In this document: positions 34,383-43,604 of the stretch, piece by piece
Layout of the letters: every line of letters begins with the position of its first letter
Numbering within the stretch: position 1 is the first letter of the stretch
Source of the DNA: Luteitalea sp.
GTDB lineage: Bacteria > Acidobacteriota > Vicinamibacteria > Vicinamibacterales > Vicinamibacteraceae
DNA: 64,000 nt
Assembly: GCA_009377495.1 (NCBI GenBank)
Contig: WHTZ01000018.1
Coordinates: 1 to 64,000 of the forward strand
Direction: 5' to 3'
Notes under the pieces: model-generated
Databases searched by the model: none
What the model was told of the DNA's origin: nothing
What the model saw: the letters and a program-made list of their open reading frames with translations, nothing else
Position numbers and translations under genes: made by a program

Positions 34383-35075
34383 ATGCCACGTACCCTCCCC
34401 TATATCCGAGCTGTCGGTGTGCTAACGCTCAGCGCGTGCCTCGTCCAGCATCCTTTGACCGCGCAGGGACAGGCGGTGCTGCTTCCCGAGACGTGGATCG
34501 GCGGATCTGTGGATGCACGCGCGATGACGAGCGACGCGGCAGATGGTGCAGTGGTTCCCATACCGTACCTGCGGCTCGGCGGGCGACACGATGGTTGGAG
34601 TCCCACCATCGGCTTGGGATGGTTTCGCACTGATATCACGGCCGATGTTTTCGGACGTCTGGAGGAAATCGGTAACCTGCGCGTCCGCCCATACCTCGTC
34701 GGCGTGGCGTACGGCGTGAGTCGGGGGCGCTTTCGATATGAAGGCTCGCTGGTGGCCGGCCTGGCGATCAATCACTTCGGGATGAGTCAGACGTCAGAAC
34801 AGGCGCTCCGCGAGCGACACCTCGCGGTCGATGCCGATGCGTCGAACAGCTTCGCTGTTCGCCCAGGCGTGAGCGTCTGGTACTACGTGACACCGCGGTT
34901 CGCACTGCGCTGGCACGCGAACTATCTCATCACCCGACCCGAGGTCACCATTGGGAGCGGCACCGGCGTGACTCGGTTTCGCCAGCAGGCAGATGTACTA
35001 ACATTTGGCGCGGGACTCGCGTATCGTATTCGTCGAGCTCCGGCGCGCCGTCCATACAAGTCAGCTGCGCCGTAG
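34383..35075 (+). CDS. Predicted outer-membrane beta-barrel protein
   Basis: This 230-residue protein has a signal peptide ending near TAQGQA. The mature part alternates polar and aromatic/hydrophobic residues as in small beta-barrels (PIPYLRLGGRHDGWSPTIGL, then VRPYLVGVAYGVSRGRFRYE and FALRWHANYLITRPEVTIG), with a final strand before the basic tail (AGLAYRIRRAPARRPYKS). It recalls MipA/OmpV-like or general outer-membrane beta-barrel families. The basic C-terminal tail is unusual, since most barrels end in an aromatic residue at the last strand. The sugar dehydrogenase-like gene follows after 26 bases. Confidence 0.65.
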   Translation: MPRTLPYIRAVGVLTLSACLVQHPLTAQGQAVLLPETWIGGSVDARAMTSDAADGAVVPIPYLRLGGRHDGWSPTIGLGWFRTDITADVFGRLEEIGNLRVRPYLVGVAYGVSRGRFRYEGSLVAGLAINHFGMSQTSEQALRERHLAVDADASNSFAVRPGVSVWYYVTPRFALRWHANYLITRPEVTIGSGTGVTRFRQQADVLTFGAGLAYRIRRAPARRPYKSAAP

Positions 35076-35101
35076 CCGCGCCAGGAAGGGGGCGCACCGA
35101 T

Positions 35102-37867
35102 ATGGCTCTCGAGCCGAATCAACGACTGCTTGCTGCGACACTCGTGGTGGCTCTGGCGATCGGTGCGCCGGCTGCCGCACAGCTCGGCGTCGCGCCGTAT
35201 GTCTCCGGACTGGAGTCGCCTGTCGGCTTCGTCCAAGACCCAACCGATCCCGCGCGACAGTACGTGCTGGAACAGGAAGGCCGCGTGCGGCTGGTTATCG
35301 ACGGCAGTCTACAGCCCACGCCGTTTCTCGATCTCACCGACGTTGTGCTGTCCACGGGCGGCGAGCAGGGCTTGCTCGGCCTCGCCTTCGCGCCCGACTT
35401 CGCAGATTCAGGCCGGTTCTTCGTCAATTTCACCCGTGACCCAGACGGGCACACGGTCATCGCGCGGTTCACGCGTGCTCCAGGGAATCCAGACACTGCC
35501 GATCCGAACAGCCGCTTCGATCTCATGTTCGGGGCGGGCCAGCGCTTCATCGGACAGCCGGCCCAGAACCACAACGGCGGCCAGCTCCTCTTTCGTAATG
35601 ACGGCTACCTGTACATTGGGATGGGAGACGGCGGGGGCGGCAACGATCCTGACAACAACGCGCAGAACCCGGCGAGCCTGTTGGGCAAGATCTTGCGCAT
35701 CGACGTCAAGGTGCCGGACGACGACACCATCGGGTATCGCGTGCCGGAGGACAACCCGTTCGTGGGAGACGACCTGCTCGACGCGCGCGACGAGATCTGG
35801 GCGTTTGGCCTGCGCAATCCGTGGCGAATCACCGAAGACCTGCCCGCGCTCGGTGGGACGAGCGCGCTGCTGATTGGAGACGTTGGTCAGGGCGCGCGCG
35901 AGGAAATCAACTATGAGCCGGTTGGCGGGAGCGGTCGCAACTACGGCTGGAGCATCTACGAGGGCGATATCGAGACGCCCGATGTCTCGGACAGAGAGCT
36001 CGCTTACACTCCCGCGACGTTTCCCATCCACGCTTACGCGCGCGAGTTTGGCAGAAGCGTGACAGGTGGCTATGTCTACCGGGGGATGACGCTCGGCGAC
36101 AGCTATCAGGGCCGCTACGTCTTTGCCGACTGGAGCGGGCGCGTCTATTCGCTCCGCCTCATCATCGATCCCGGAACCGGCGAAGCGCAGGCGGAAGACG
36201 TCACGGAACATACGACCGATCTGTTTGCCGGCACGCCACCCTCCATGACGTCCCTCGATGTCGACGCGCACGGCGAGCTGTTCATCGTTGGTTCGAACGG
36301 CACGATCTATCGCATCACCCTGGACGATGGCGATGCCGATGGCGATGGGCTGCCAGACGCGTGGGAGCAGCAGTTCGGGCTCAGCACCGAGACCAGTAAC
36401 GGCGAGGACGGACCGTACGGCGATCCGGATGGCGATGGCCTCAGCAACGGCGAAGAGTTGCGGCTCGGCCTGAACCCGAAGGATCAGCCGGACCCGCCAG
36501 ATCCCCCGGACCCGCCAGCAGAGCCTGTCGCGCGATTCTTTGCCGAAGGCGCCACGAACTTCTTCTTTGATACCAAATTCGCGCTCGTCAACCCCACGAC
36601 CGTTCCTGCTCAGGCCACGCTCGAGTACCGGCGTCACGATGGACAGCTCTTCACACAAGATGTCAATCTGCCCGCTCAGCGCCGCGTCTCGGTTCACCCG
36701 AGGAATCTGCCTGGCATGGACGGGGCGCTGTTTTCCACCAGCGTGCGATCGGAGACCGATATTGCGGTCGAGCGCTCGATGACATGGCCGGTTGGCGTCG
36801 AGTACGGCAGTCACGCGGACACCGGCGTCGCGTCCCCGGCGACGACATGGTTCCTCGCCGAGGGCCACACCGCACCGTTTTCGCTGTTCTACTTGCTGGA
36901 CAACGAAGGGGACGAGCCTGCGACAGTTACCGTGCGGTACCTCCTGCCTGAGGGCGCGCAGCCCATCGACACGCAGTACACGATTGCGCCGCACAGCCGC
37001 CACACGGTGTTCGTGAACCTCGAGGATCCGGCGCTCGCGAGCACAGCGGTGTCCGCGACGATTCAGTCCGCGGACGAGACGCCCATCACCGTGGAGCGCG
37101 CGATGTACCTGAACGGTCCGGACGGCGTCTTTGGCGCGGGTCATGGGACCGCGGCCGTGACCACGCCATCCGACCGATGGCTGTTTGCCGAGGGTGCCAC
37201 GGGCGACTACTTCAGCCTCTTCTTGGCGCTGGCCAACCCTGGGACCGAGGCGGCAGAGGTGACCGTGCACTATCTGCTGCAGGGGAGCGGGCGCGCGGTC
37301 AGCGAGACCTACACGGTGGCGCCCGAGAGCCGGCGCACGATCTACGTCAATGCCGAGGAAGTCGAGGGCCAAAGCCTCGCGAACGAAGCGCTCGCCATCG
37401 AGATCACGTCCGATCAACCGATCCTCGCAGAACGAGCGATGTGGTGGCCCGGCGCAGACTTTAGCGTGGTGTGGCGCGAGGCGCACGCGGCCTACGGTGC
37501 CACGGCCCCCGCGTTCACCTGGGTCGTCGCGGGCGGGGAGCATGGAGGGCCGTTCGAGGTCGAGACGTTCGTATTGATAGGGAACACGTCCGCGTTCGAC
37601 GGTCGCGTGCGGGTGACGCTGTTCTTTGAAGACGAGGATCCGCCGTGGTCGACGGAGGTTACCGTGGCCGCGCGGAGCCGCATGAGCCTGCCCATCCGCC
37701 CGGAACACGGGTGGCCGGTCGCCAACGAGCGTTTTGGTGTGCGAGTCGAGAGCTTGGCGACCGGCGCCGGCCAGGCGGAGCTCATCGTCGAGCGATCGAG
37801 CTACTCGAACGCGCTGGGCATCGTCTGGGCCGCGGGTGAGAACACGCTCGCGACGCCGGTGCCTTAA
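35102..37867 (+). CDS. PQQ-type sugar dehydrogenase-like protein with calcium linker and four-unit C-terminal module
   Basis: This 921-residue exported protein has a signal peptide ending at ..GAPAAAQ. Residues about 28-410 are a GSDH/HHIP-type propeller: GEQGLLGLAFAPDFADSG, then QNHNGGQLLFRNDGYLYIGM (likely catalytic His), LLGKILRIDVK, and AFGLRNPWR. A calcium-binding TSP3-like linker follows (DGDADGDGLPDAWEQQFGLS and DPDGDGLSNGEELRLGLNP), then Pro-Asp repeats. The C-terminal 380 residues hold four units of about 100 residues (FFAEGATNFFFDTKFALVNP, FLAEGHTAPFSLFYLL, FAEGATGDYFSLFLALANPG, and a divergent fourth), each with a PxSRRTI-VN-type strand. The same linker plus four-unit module ends the FG-GAP protein at 44931. 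Probably oxidises sugars at the cell surface. Confidence 0.85.
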   Translation: MALEPNQRLLAATLVVALAIGAPAAAQLGVAPYVSGLESPVGFVQDPTDPARQYVLEQEGRVRLVIDGSLQPTPFLDLTDVVLSTGGEQGLLGLAFAPDFADSGRFFVNFTRDPDGHTVIARFTRAPGNPDTADPNSRFDLMFGAGQRFIGQPAQNHNGGQLLFRNDGYLYIGMGDGGGGNDPDNNAQNPASLLGKILRIDVKVPDDDTIGYRVPEDNPFVGDDLLDARDEIWAFGLRNPWRITEDLPALGGTSALLIGDVGQGAREEINYEPVGGSGRNYGWSIYEGDIETPDVSDRELAYTPATFPIHAYAREFGRSVTGGYVYRGMTLGDSYQGRYVFADWSGRVYSLRLIIDPGTGEAQAEDVTEHTTDLFAGTPPSMTSLDVDAHGELFIVGSNGTIYRITLDDGDADGDGLPDAWEQQFGLSTETSNGEDGPYGDPDGDGLSNGEELRLGLNPKDQPDPPDPPDPPAEPVARFFAEGATNFFFDTKFALVNPTTVPAQATLEYRRHDGQLFTQDVNLPAQRRVSVHPRNLPGMDGALFSTSVRSETDIAVERSMTWPVGVEYGSHADTGVASPATTWFLAEGHTAPFSLFYLLDNEGDEPATVTVRYLLPEGAQPIDTQYTIAPHSRHTVFVNLEDPALASTAVSATIQSADETPITVERAMYLNGPDGVFGAGHGTAAVTTPSDRWLFAEGATGDYFSLFLALANPGTEAAEVTVHYLLQGSGRAVSETYTVAPESRRTIYVNAEEVEGQSLANEALAIEITSDQPILAERAMWWPGADFSVVWREAHAAYGATAPAFTWVVAGGEHGGPFEVETFVLIGNTSAFDGRVRVTLFFEDEDPPWSTEVTVAARSRMSLPIRPEHGWPVANERFGVRVESLATGAGQAELIVERSSYSNALGIVWAAGENTLATPVP

Positions 37868-37913
37868 CCGTGGGCTCGGTGCCGTAGTGCCGTAGTAGGG
37901 CGGCCCTTTGTAG

Positions 37914-37933
37914 GGCGGCCCTTTAGGGCCGCC
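37914..37933. repeat. Hairpin repeat H, variant copy 3
   Basis: GGCGGCCC-TTTA-GGGCCGCC forms an eight-base-pair stem between the dehydrogenase gene and the repeat R copy. A partial duplicate (tagggcggccctttg) lies immediately before it at about 37896-37910. Confidence 0.6.
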
Positions 37934-37955
37934 GGCGGTGACGTGTGATTCGCGT

Positions 37956-38031
37956 GGCGCGGCTAACCGCCTCCGCCAAGGCTACGGCGGTCCGCCGAAG
38001 CGTTTACGCGAAGGCTGAAGCCGCGCCCTAC
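37956..38031 (+). repeat. Intergenic repeat R, copy 2
   Basis: It starts GGCGCGGCTAACCGCCTCC and ends gccgcgccctac. Its ends match, in inverse orientation, the ends of the element at 6181-6318; the interiors differ. Internal inverted words (acggcggtccgccg) suggest it folds. No gene fits in it. Confidence 0.6.
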
Positions 38032-38048
38032 TGCATTAGGATGGATGG

Positions 38049-38909
38049 ATGGAGCCTCGAAGCCAGGATAGCGTCGCGTTTCGCGTGAACCGTGAGGTGC
38101 TGATGGTGCTCGGGTGGGGACGTGCGATCCTCCTGCAGTTCGCCCACCCACTCGTGGCGGCGGGTGTTGCCGACCACAGCGATTTCAACACGGCGCACGC
38201 GGGGCGCACGCGTAGGCTGCTGCAGACTGTCCAGAGCTTCCTCGCGCTCACGTTCGGTGATGAAAGCGAACGGCACGCAACCGCTGCCCGCATCAATGCC
38301 ATTCACACGCGCGTTCACGGCACGCTGTCACGGTCGGCGGGGCCGTTTCCCGCCGGCACGCGCTACTCAGCAGAAGATCCTGAACTGTTGCGGTGGGTCC
38401 ATTGCACCCTGGTCGACTCTGTGATGCGAGTCTACGAGCTCACGGTCGAGCCGCTGTCGCTCGCCGAGAAGGATCAGCTCTGCGCCGATGCCGCGGCGAT
38501 CGAGCCGCTGCTCCATATTCCAGACGGCTTTCTGCCGCGCGGTCGGGTGGCGCTCGATGCCTATCTCGATGGCATGCAATCGAGCGGAGCGATCGTGGTG
38601 ACCGACGCCGCGCGCCGTCTCGCTCGCGACCTTCTCGAGCCCCCGATGGCCTGGATGCTCTGGCCAGGCTTCCGCGTCCTACGGCGGTTCACCATCGGCC
38701 TTCTGCCGCCCGCCGTGCGTAGCGATTACGGCTACCCGTGGACCATGGGCGACGCGCGGGCGTTGGCGCGGACAGCCCGGAGGCTCCGGCGCCTCCGCCA
38801 CGCCCTTCCACGCGTCGCGTGGGAGTGGCCTGCCGCGCGGCGACCAAGCGCCGCACCCCCACCATCGTGCCGCCGCGAGTCCACGCGGTTGTCTCGAGCC
38901 ATGCGGTAA
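38049..38909 (+). CDS. MpaB/DUF2236-family putative heme oxygenase
   Basis: This 286-residue protein starts at ATG 38049. The N-terminal FRVNREVLMVLGWGRAILLQ followed by FAHPLVAAGVADHSDFNTAH matches the MpaB/latex-clearing-protein (DUF2236) family, whose members bind heme b through conserved histidines and oxidise lipids or polyisoprenoids. R-rich helices follow (HAGRTRRLLQTVQSFLALTF; YSAEDPELLRWVHCTLVDSV), with a C-terminal stretch PPAVRSDYGYPW. The His in FAHP and the later D-H-S are candidate ligands. The C-terminal 40 residues are Arg/Pro-rich. The aminotransferase gene begins ten bases after the stop codon, so a shared transcript is likely. Confidence 0.8.
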   Translation: MEPRSQDSVAFRVNREVLMVLGWGRAILLQFAHPLVAAGVADHSDFNTAHAGRTRRLLQTVQSFLALTFGDESERHATAARINAIHTRVHGTLSRSAGPFPAGTRYSAEDPELLRWVHCTLVDSVMRVYELTVEPLSLAEKDQLCADAAAIEPLLHIPDGFLPRGRVALDAYLDGMQSSGAIVVTDAARRLARDLLEPPMAWMLWPGFRVLRRFTIGLLPPAVRSDYGYPWTMGDARALARTARRLRRLRHALPRVAWEWPAARRPSAAPPPSCRRESTRLSRAMR

Positions 38910-38918
38910 TCTGCTGAC

Positions 38919-40100
38919 ATGTTCTCTCGGCGCGTGCCGCCGACGCTCACCCCCAACCGCCTGGCGCTGCGGGTGGCGGAGCTTCGGAGCCGTGGCGTCT
39001 CCATCCTAGATCTCACGTCCACCAACCCGACGGCTGTCGATATACCGTACCCGCCCCGTCTGTTGGACTCGCTCGCTGGGCCGGTGCCACAAACCTACTC
39101 CCCTCAGCCATTTGGGCTCGCCGAGGCGCGCCGAGCCGTCGCGGCCGACTATCGGCGTCGGGGTGTCGACGTGCCCGTCGAGCGCATTGCCCTCACGGCC
39201 AGTACGAGTGAGGCGTATGCCTTCCTCTTCAAGTTGCTCTGCAATGCGGGCGACGAGGTGCTCGTGCCCCAGCCGAGCTATCCGATCTTGGAGCACCTGA
39301 CGGTGCTCGAGGCAGTTACAGCGGTGTCGTACCCGCTTGTCTACACTGGACGTTGGCACATCGACTTGACGGCGCTCGAGCAGTGCCTCACCCCGCGCAC
39401 GCGCGCCATCGTTGTCGTATCGCCCAACAACCCGACGGGTTCGCTGCTATGTTCAGACGAGGCGCGCCGGCTGGTGGAGCTGTGCGGAGCGCGCAACCTT
39501 GGGCTCATCCTCGACGAGGTGTTCGCGGATTACGTCGTTCGGGAATCGCGCGACAATGGGGCGTCGCCGCTGTTATCACAGACCGAGGCGCTGGTCTTCA
39601 GCTTGGGCGGTCTTTCGAAGACGGTTGGCTTGCCGCAACTCAAGCTGGCCTGGCTGGCCCTCGGCGGCCCGCCGAATCTTGTCGACGCGGCGCTCGCGCG
39701 GCTCGAGGTCATCTGCGACGCATACTTGTCGGTGGGGACGGCCGTGCAGTGCGCGGCAAGCCGGTTCTTCGCCGAAGGCGGCGCCGTTCGTGACGCCATT
39801 CGCGACCGCGTGCAGCGGAACCTGAAGACGCTGAGGCTGCGCGTTGCGGAGGCGCCGGCCTGCAACGCGCTGCCGGTCGAGGGAGGCTGGTCGGCGGTGG
39901 TGCGCGTGGCCGCAACGCGCTCGGAGGAGACACTGGTGCTCGAGTTGCTCGAGGGGCAGCACGTGCTCGTGCATCCCGGATTCTTCTACGACTTTACACA
40001 CGAGGCCTTTTTCGTTATGAGCTTGCTTCTACGAGAACAGGTATTTGAGGAAGGGTGCGTTCGGCTGTTTCGATCGCTAAGAGGGACGCGGTCCCTGTGA
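38919..40100 (+). CDS. PLP-dependent aminotransferase, class I/II
   Basis: This 393-residue fold-type I aminotransferase starts at ATG 38919. Seen are VSILDLTSTNPTAVDIP-like N-terminal residues, TASTSEAYAFLFKLLCNAGD, and VVVSPNNPTGSLLCSDEARR. LGLILDEVFADYV follows, then the PLP-lysine block FSLGGLSKTVGLPQLKLAWL. The pattern resembles alanine, aspartate or MalY/PatB-type enzymes; the substrate cannot be named. Its stop codon overlaps the start of malQ by four bases (GTGA), so the two are probably coupled. Confidence 0.9.
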   Translation: MFSRRVPPTLTPNRLALRVAELRSRGVSILDLTSTNPTAVDIPYPPRLLDSLAGPVPQTYSPQPFGLAEARRAVAADYRRRGVDVPVERIALTASTSEAYAFLFKLLCNAGDEVLVPQPSYPILEHLTVLEAVTAVSYPLVYTGRWHIDLTALEQCLTPRTRAIVVVSPNNPTGSLLCSDEARRLVELCGARNLGLILDEVFADYVVRESRDNGASPLLSQTEALVFSLGGLSKTVGLPQLKLAWLALGGPPNLVDAALARLEVICDAYLSVGTAVQCAASRFFAEGGAVRDAIRDRVQRNLKTLRLRVAEAPACNALPVEGGWSAVVRVAATRSEETLVLELLEGQHVLVHPGFFYDFTHEAFFVMSLLLREQVFEEGCVRLFRSLRGTRSL

Positions 40101-41710
40101 CAGACATGGTGAATTTCTGGGAAGGGCGACACGCGGGCATGATGGTGCCCCTGTTCTCACTGCGATCGACCCAGAGCTGGGGTATCGGTGAGATTGCCGA
40201 CATCCGCCATATGACGGCCTGGTTGCGGTCGGCCGGCCTCGACTTGCTGCAGATCTTGCCGGTCAACGAAATGGCGCCCGGCCAGATCTCGCCGTACTCG
40301 GCCATGAGCGCCCAGGCTATCGATCCCATTTTCATCGCCGTGCACGCGCTGGCGGATTTCACGGCGCTGGGCGCCGAGGCGGCGTTCGACCAAGCGACGC
40401 GCGAACGTCTCGCCGCGGTGCGGTCCGCCGCTCGGCTCGACCATGAGGCGGTTCGGGCGATTAAAGCCGGGGCGCTCCGGCTGGCGTTCGACCGGTTCCT
40501 CGAGGAGGAGTGGCGCCGCGAAACGCCACGCGCGTGCGCCTTCAAGACATTCCTCAGTGCCGAGCGCTGGTGGCTCGACGACTACGCGCTGTTCCGCGTG
40601 CTTCAAGTGCAGCAGCGTCATCGCCCGTGGTGGGAATGGGAGCCGTCACTGCGTGATCGCGCCCCGCGTGCGCTCGAGGACACCCGCCTCGAGTGCGCTC
40701 GCGACTTGCTCTTCGTGCGGTACTTGCAGTGGGTGGCACACGAGCAATGGCTTGCGGCCCGCGCTGCGGCGCATCCGGTGGGCATCGTCGGTGATCTTCC
40801 TTTCATGGTCAGCGCTGACAGTGCCGATGTCTGGGCTCATCAGAGCGTCTTCGCGCTCGATGCGACGGTTGGCACACCTCCCGACGCGTTCAGCGTCACC
40901 GGCCAAGATTGGGGCCTGCCGCCGTACCGGTGGGACGCGATGGCACAACACGACTACGCTTGGCTGCGCGCACGCGCGCGCCGCGCGGCCGAGTTGTACG
41001 ATGCTTACCGGGTGGACCATCTCGTGGGCTTCTATCGGACGTACGTCCGCCCCCTCGACGGCAGCCTCCCGTATTTTTCACCCGCCGGCGACGACGCGCA
41101 GCGGGCGCTCGGAGAAACCATCCTCGACGTGCTCCAGAGCGCGGGCGCGCGCATGATCGCAGAAGATCTCGGCACCGTACCAGACTTCGTGCGCGAGTCG
41201 ATGGCGAAGCGGAACGTGCCGGGCCACAAGGTGCTGCGTTGGGAGCGTTCCTGGCATGCGGCCGGCCAGCCGTTTCGTGAGCCCACGGCATACCCGGCCG
41301 CCTCCATGGCGACCACGGGCACGCACGATACCGAGACGCTCGCCGAGTGGTGGGACCGCGCGCCGAGCGACGAGCGCGGCGCGCTGCTGCAGCTCCCGCG
41401 GCTCGCCGCGCGTGGCTTCGACGTTGGACGTCCCTTCAATCACGAGCTGCGCGACTCATTGCTCGAGCTCTTGATGCGTGCGGGTTCAGACTTCGTGGTC
41501 TTTCCCGTGCAGGATATCTTTGGCTGGCGCGATCGGATCAATGTGCCCGCGACCGTTGGCGATGACAACTGGTGCTGGCGCACGCCATGGCCGGTGGACG
41601 CGTGGCTCGAGCAGCCGGAAGCTCGCGAGCGCGCAGATCGATTGAGCGCCTGGGCGCGCCTCACGTCGCGGGCGCTCGGCGGGGGATCGGGCGGCAAGGT
41701 GAAGAGGTGA
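40097..41710 (+). CDS. malQ: 4-alpha-glucanotransferase (amylomaltase)
   Basis: This 537-residue GH77 enzyme starts at GTG 40097, overlapping the preceding stop codon (GTGA); ATG 40106 is the alternative. It transfers alpha-1,4-glucans between maltodextrins. Landmarks are RSTQSWGIGEIADI, then LLQILPVNEMAPGQISPYSA, and VGIVGDLPFMVSADSADVWA. The catalytic region reads DAYRVDHLVGFYRTY (nucleophile Asp), with IAEDLGTVPDFV (acid/base Glu) and TGTHDTETLAEWW (third carboxylate). The length is normal for the short bacterial amylomaltase. Its pairing with an aminotransferase and an MpaB-like gene has no obvious metabolic reason. Confidence 0.93.
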   Translation: MTDMVNFWEGRHAGMMVPLFSLRSTQSWGIGEIADIRHMTAWLRSAGLDLLQILPVNEMAPGQISPYSAMSAQAIDPIFIAVHALADFTALGAEAAFDQATRERLAAVRSAARLDHEAVRAIKAGALRLAFDRFLEEEWRRETPRACAFKTFLSAERWWLDDYALFRVLQVQQRHRPWWEWEPSLRDRAPRALEDTRLECARDLLFVRYLQWVAHEQWLAARAAAHPVGIVGDLPFMVSADSADVWAHQSVFALDATVGTPPDAFSVTGQDWGLPPYRWDAMAQHDYAWLRARARRAAELYDAYRVDHLVGFYRTYVRPLDGSLPYFSPAGDDAQRALGETILDVLQSAGARMIAEDLGTVPDFVRESMAKRNVPGHKVLRWERSWHAAGQPFREPTAYPAASMATTGTHDTETLAEWWDRAPSDERGALLQLPRLAARGFDVGRPFNHELRDSLLELLMRAGSDFVVFPVQDIFGWRDRINVPATVGDDNWCWRTPWPVDAWLEQPEARERADRLSAWARLTSRALGGGSGGKVKR

Positions 41711-41715
41711 AGAGG

Positions 41716-43374
41716 TCACCTTGTCTCCGTCTGCGCCGGCCGCCGCTCCGGCTTGCGCGGTGAAGGCAACGGTTTTCGGGGAAACAGTGTCTCTCGCGAG
41801 GCGGCCTGGTAGGCGAACGTCGCCATCACGATGGCGTTCTTGACGAGGTCTTCCTCGAACGCGCGCTCGTAGAAATCCAAGTTCGTGTGGTGCGTGCGCG
41901 TGTCGTAGTCGAGCGGATCCTGGATGAACTGAAACGCTGGCAGGCCGACCGCGTCGAATGCGAGGTGGTCTGTGCCGCCGGTACCCCGCATGGTGAACGT
42001 TGTCATGCCCATGTCCGCGAATGGCGCCATCCACACGTCGAACACGGGCTTCGCGGCGGCGTTGCCCTGCAGGTAGATGCCGCGGAAAGCGCCGCCACCG
42101 TTGTCCATGTTCAAGTAGAGCGACAGCTTCTCGTGCTCCGGCTCGAGCGCCATGGTCTCCGGGTCAGCGAAGTGTTCTTTCACGTAAGCACGCGAGCCGA
42201 GCAGCCCTTGCTCTTCCCCGGTCCACAGCCCCATACGAATGGTGCGCCGCGGCGTGAGCCCCGTGGCCTTCAAAATACGCAGGACCTCCAGCACGACGGC
42301 CGAGCTCGCGCCATTGTCCGTTGCGCCCGTGGACGCCTGCCACGAATCGAAATGCGCGCCGATCATCACCACCTCGTCTTTCTTGTCGGTCCCTGGCAGT
42401 TCGGCGATGACGTTGAGGCTGTTGAGGTCGCTGTCGGTGAACGTGTTCTCGACCTCGAGATCCATCTTGACCGGGATGCTCTTGTCGAGAATGCGTGAAA
42501 GGCGCCCGTAGTGCTCCACGGCCAACACGATCTGCGGCAGCACGGCCGGGCTGTCCGCTTGTCGCATGTCCTCGCCCGATCTCGCCCCTTGGACGAAGAT
42601 CACGCCGTTACCCTCGCCGCGCGAGCCCTCGAGGATGGCGAGCGCACCTTCGCGCTCGAGAAACGCCATCCGCTTTCGCCGAAACTTCTCCGTCTGCGAC
42701 GTACCGCCCGGACCACCACGGCGCCCTGGCGGTCCCGTCCGGATCGCGTCTTCCTGCAAGCTCCGCAAGTCCTCGTCCGTGTAGCGGCGAAGGAGCGGCT
42801 CGAACGACGGACCCTGAGTCTCTGAGCGGCCCGATGCCGCGGCGCTGAACGTTGAGGCTTGTGGCGTGAGCAGCACGATCTTGGCCTTGAGCTTGCCTCG
42901 CTGCTTGTCGAGATCCGCATCGGTGTTCAGCGTGACCTTGACCACTTCCGCCGTAACGCGACCATTGGTGCCGGGCGTCCAGGCTTTGGGGTGGCCGTGG
43001 AGGACAAAGGGCTGAGGGCTCACCATCGTCGCCGAGAAGCGATCGTTGGTCCAGCCGCGGCCGAACGGACCCCAGGGCTCGAAGCGCACGTTGCTCAGGC
43101 CCCACTCGGTGAGCTTCGTCTTTGCCCATTCCGCAGCCTTGCGCATGCCGGGGGAATTGGTCAGTCGAGGCCCGTGCACGTCGGTGAGGTAGCTCAGGGT
43201 GTCCATGACCTGTGAGTTTTCTTGGGCCTCCTGCCTGATCTTGTGGAGTGCGTCATAGTCGATACGCTCCTCGACCTGTGCACCGAGCGGCATCGTCAGC
43301 GCGGCGATGGCCAGGAGGGCGGCGAGCATCACGGACCAACGGGCCCGCACACGCAGACGAAGAGGGATGGTCAT
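41716..43374 (-). CDS. Peptidase family M28 (aminopeptidase-like), secreted
   Basis: This 552-residue exported zinc peptidase starts at ATG 43374, behind GAGGAAAAGG, with a signal peptide ending MPLGAQ. Residues about 40-340 contain a PA-domain-like insert (VVKVTLNTDADLDKQRGKL and AFLEREGALAILEGSRGEGN). The M28 di-zinc site follows: VVMIGAHFDSWQASTGATDN (His and Asp ligands), then GLWTGEEQGLLGSRAYVKEH (Glu pair), MDNGGG and GGTDHLAFDAVGLPAFQFIQ, with the last His in DYDTRTHHTNLD. It is typical of secreted M28 peptidases that Acidobacteriota carry in large numbers. It converges on malQ with five bases between the genes. Confidence 0.92.
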   Translation of the reverse strand: MTIPLRLRVRARWSVMLAALLAIAALTMPLGAQVEERIDYDALHKIRQEAQENSQVMDTLSYLTDVHGPRLTNSPGMRKAAEWAKTKLTEWGLSNVRFEPWGPFGRGWTNDRFSATMVSPQPFVLHGHPKAWTPGTNGRVTAEVVKVTLNTDADLDKQRGKLKAKIVLLTPQASTFSAAASGRSETQGPSFEPLLRRYTDEDLRSLQEDAIRTGPPGRRGGPGGTSQTEKFRRKRMAFLEREGALAILEGSRGEGNGVIFVQGARSGEDMRQADSPAVLPQIVLAVEHYGRLSRILDKSIPVKMDLEVENTFTDSDLNSLNVIAELPGTDKKDEVVMIGAHFDSWQASTGATDNGASSAVVLEVLRILKATGLTPRRTIRMGLWTGEEQGLLGSRAYVKEHFADPETMALEPEHEKLSLYLNMDNGGGAFRGIYLQGNAAAKPVFDVWMAPFADMGMTTFTMRGTGGTDHLAFDAVGLPAFQFIQDPLDYDTRTHHTNLDFYERAFEEDLVKNAIVMATFAYQAASRETLFPRKPLPSPRKPERRPAQTETR

Positions 43375-43394
43375 GACCTTTTCCTCAAACCCCC

Positions 43395-43425
43395 AAAGGG
43401 GCCTGTCCGGCCTGTCCCCTTTTTT
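43395..43425. repeat. REP-like ggggacagg hairpin between the M28 and M23 genes
   Basis: AAAGGGG (43395-43401) and CCCC followed by a six-T run (43416-43425) flank cctgtccggcctgt. It looks like an intrinsic terminator on the plus strand, but no plus-strand gene ends here. It lies upstream of the M28 start codon. It resembles the ggggac repeats at 28005, 50323 and 62767, but not over 12 identical bases. Confidence 0.4.
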
Positions 43426-43604
43426 ACGCCTTTTGGCACGCAGAAAGGCGAGATCTCGGTCACCGGAGGCACTTAATCCTACCCGCAATGGGGTCTCAAC
43501 GTTTACTCCACCCCACCCCCTCGGAAAAACCGGGTAGCCGAGTCACGGCAGCATCGGTTACTATTTCCCGAATCTGGAGCGAGGTGGTCGTGGGTCGAGA
43601 ACTT

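Noticed and set aside
35408..37708. 766-residue minus-strand open frame
   Set aside because: It is antisense to the sugar dehydrogenase-like gene, has no recognisable domains, and is a typical GC-rich shadow frame.
43395..43425. Intrinsic terminator on the plus strand
   Set aside because: No plus-strand gene ends nearby, and the word resembles the REP-like family, so I list it as a repeat.
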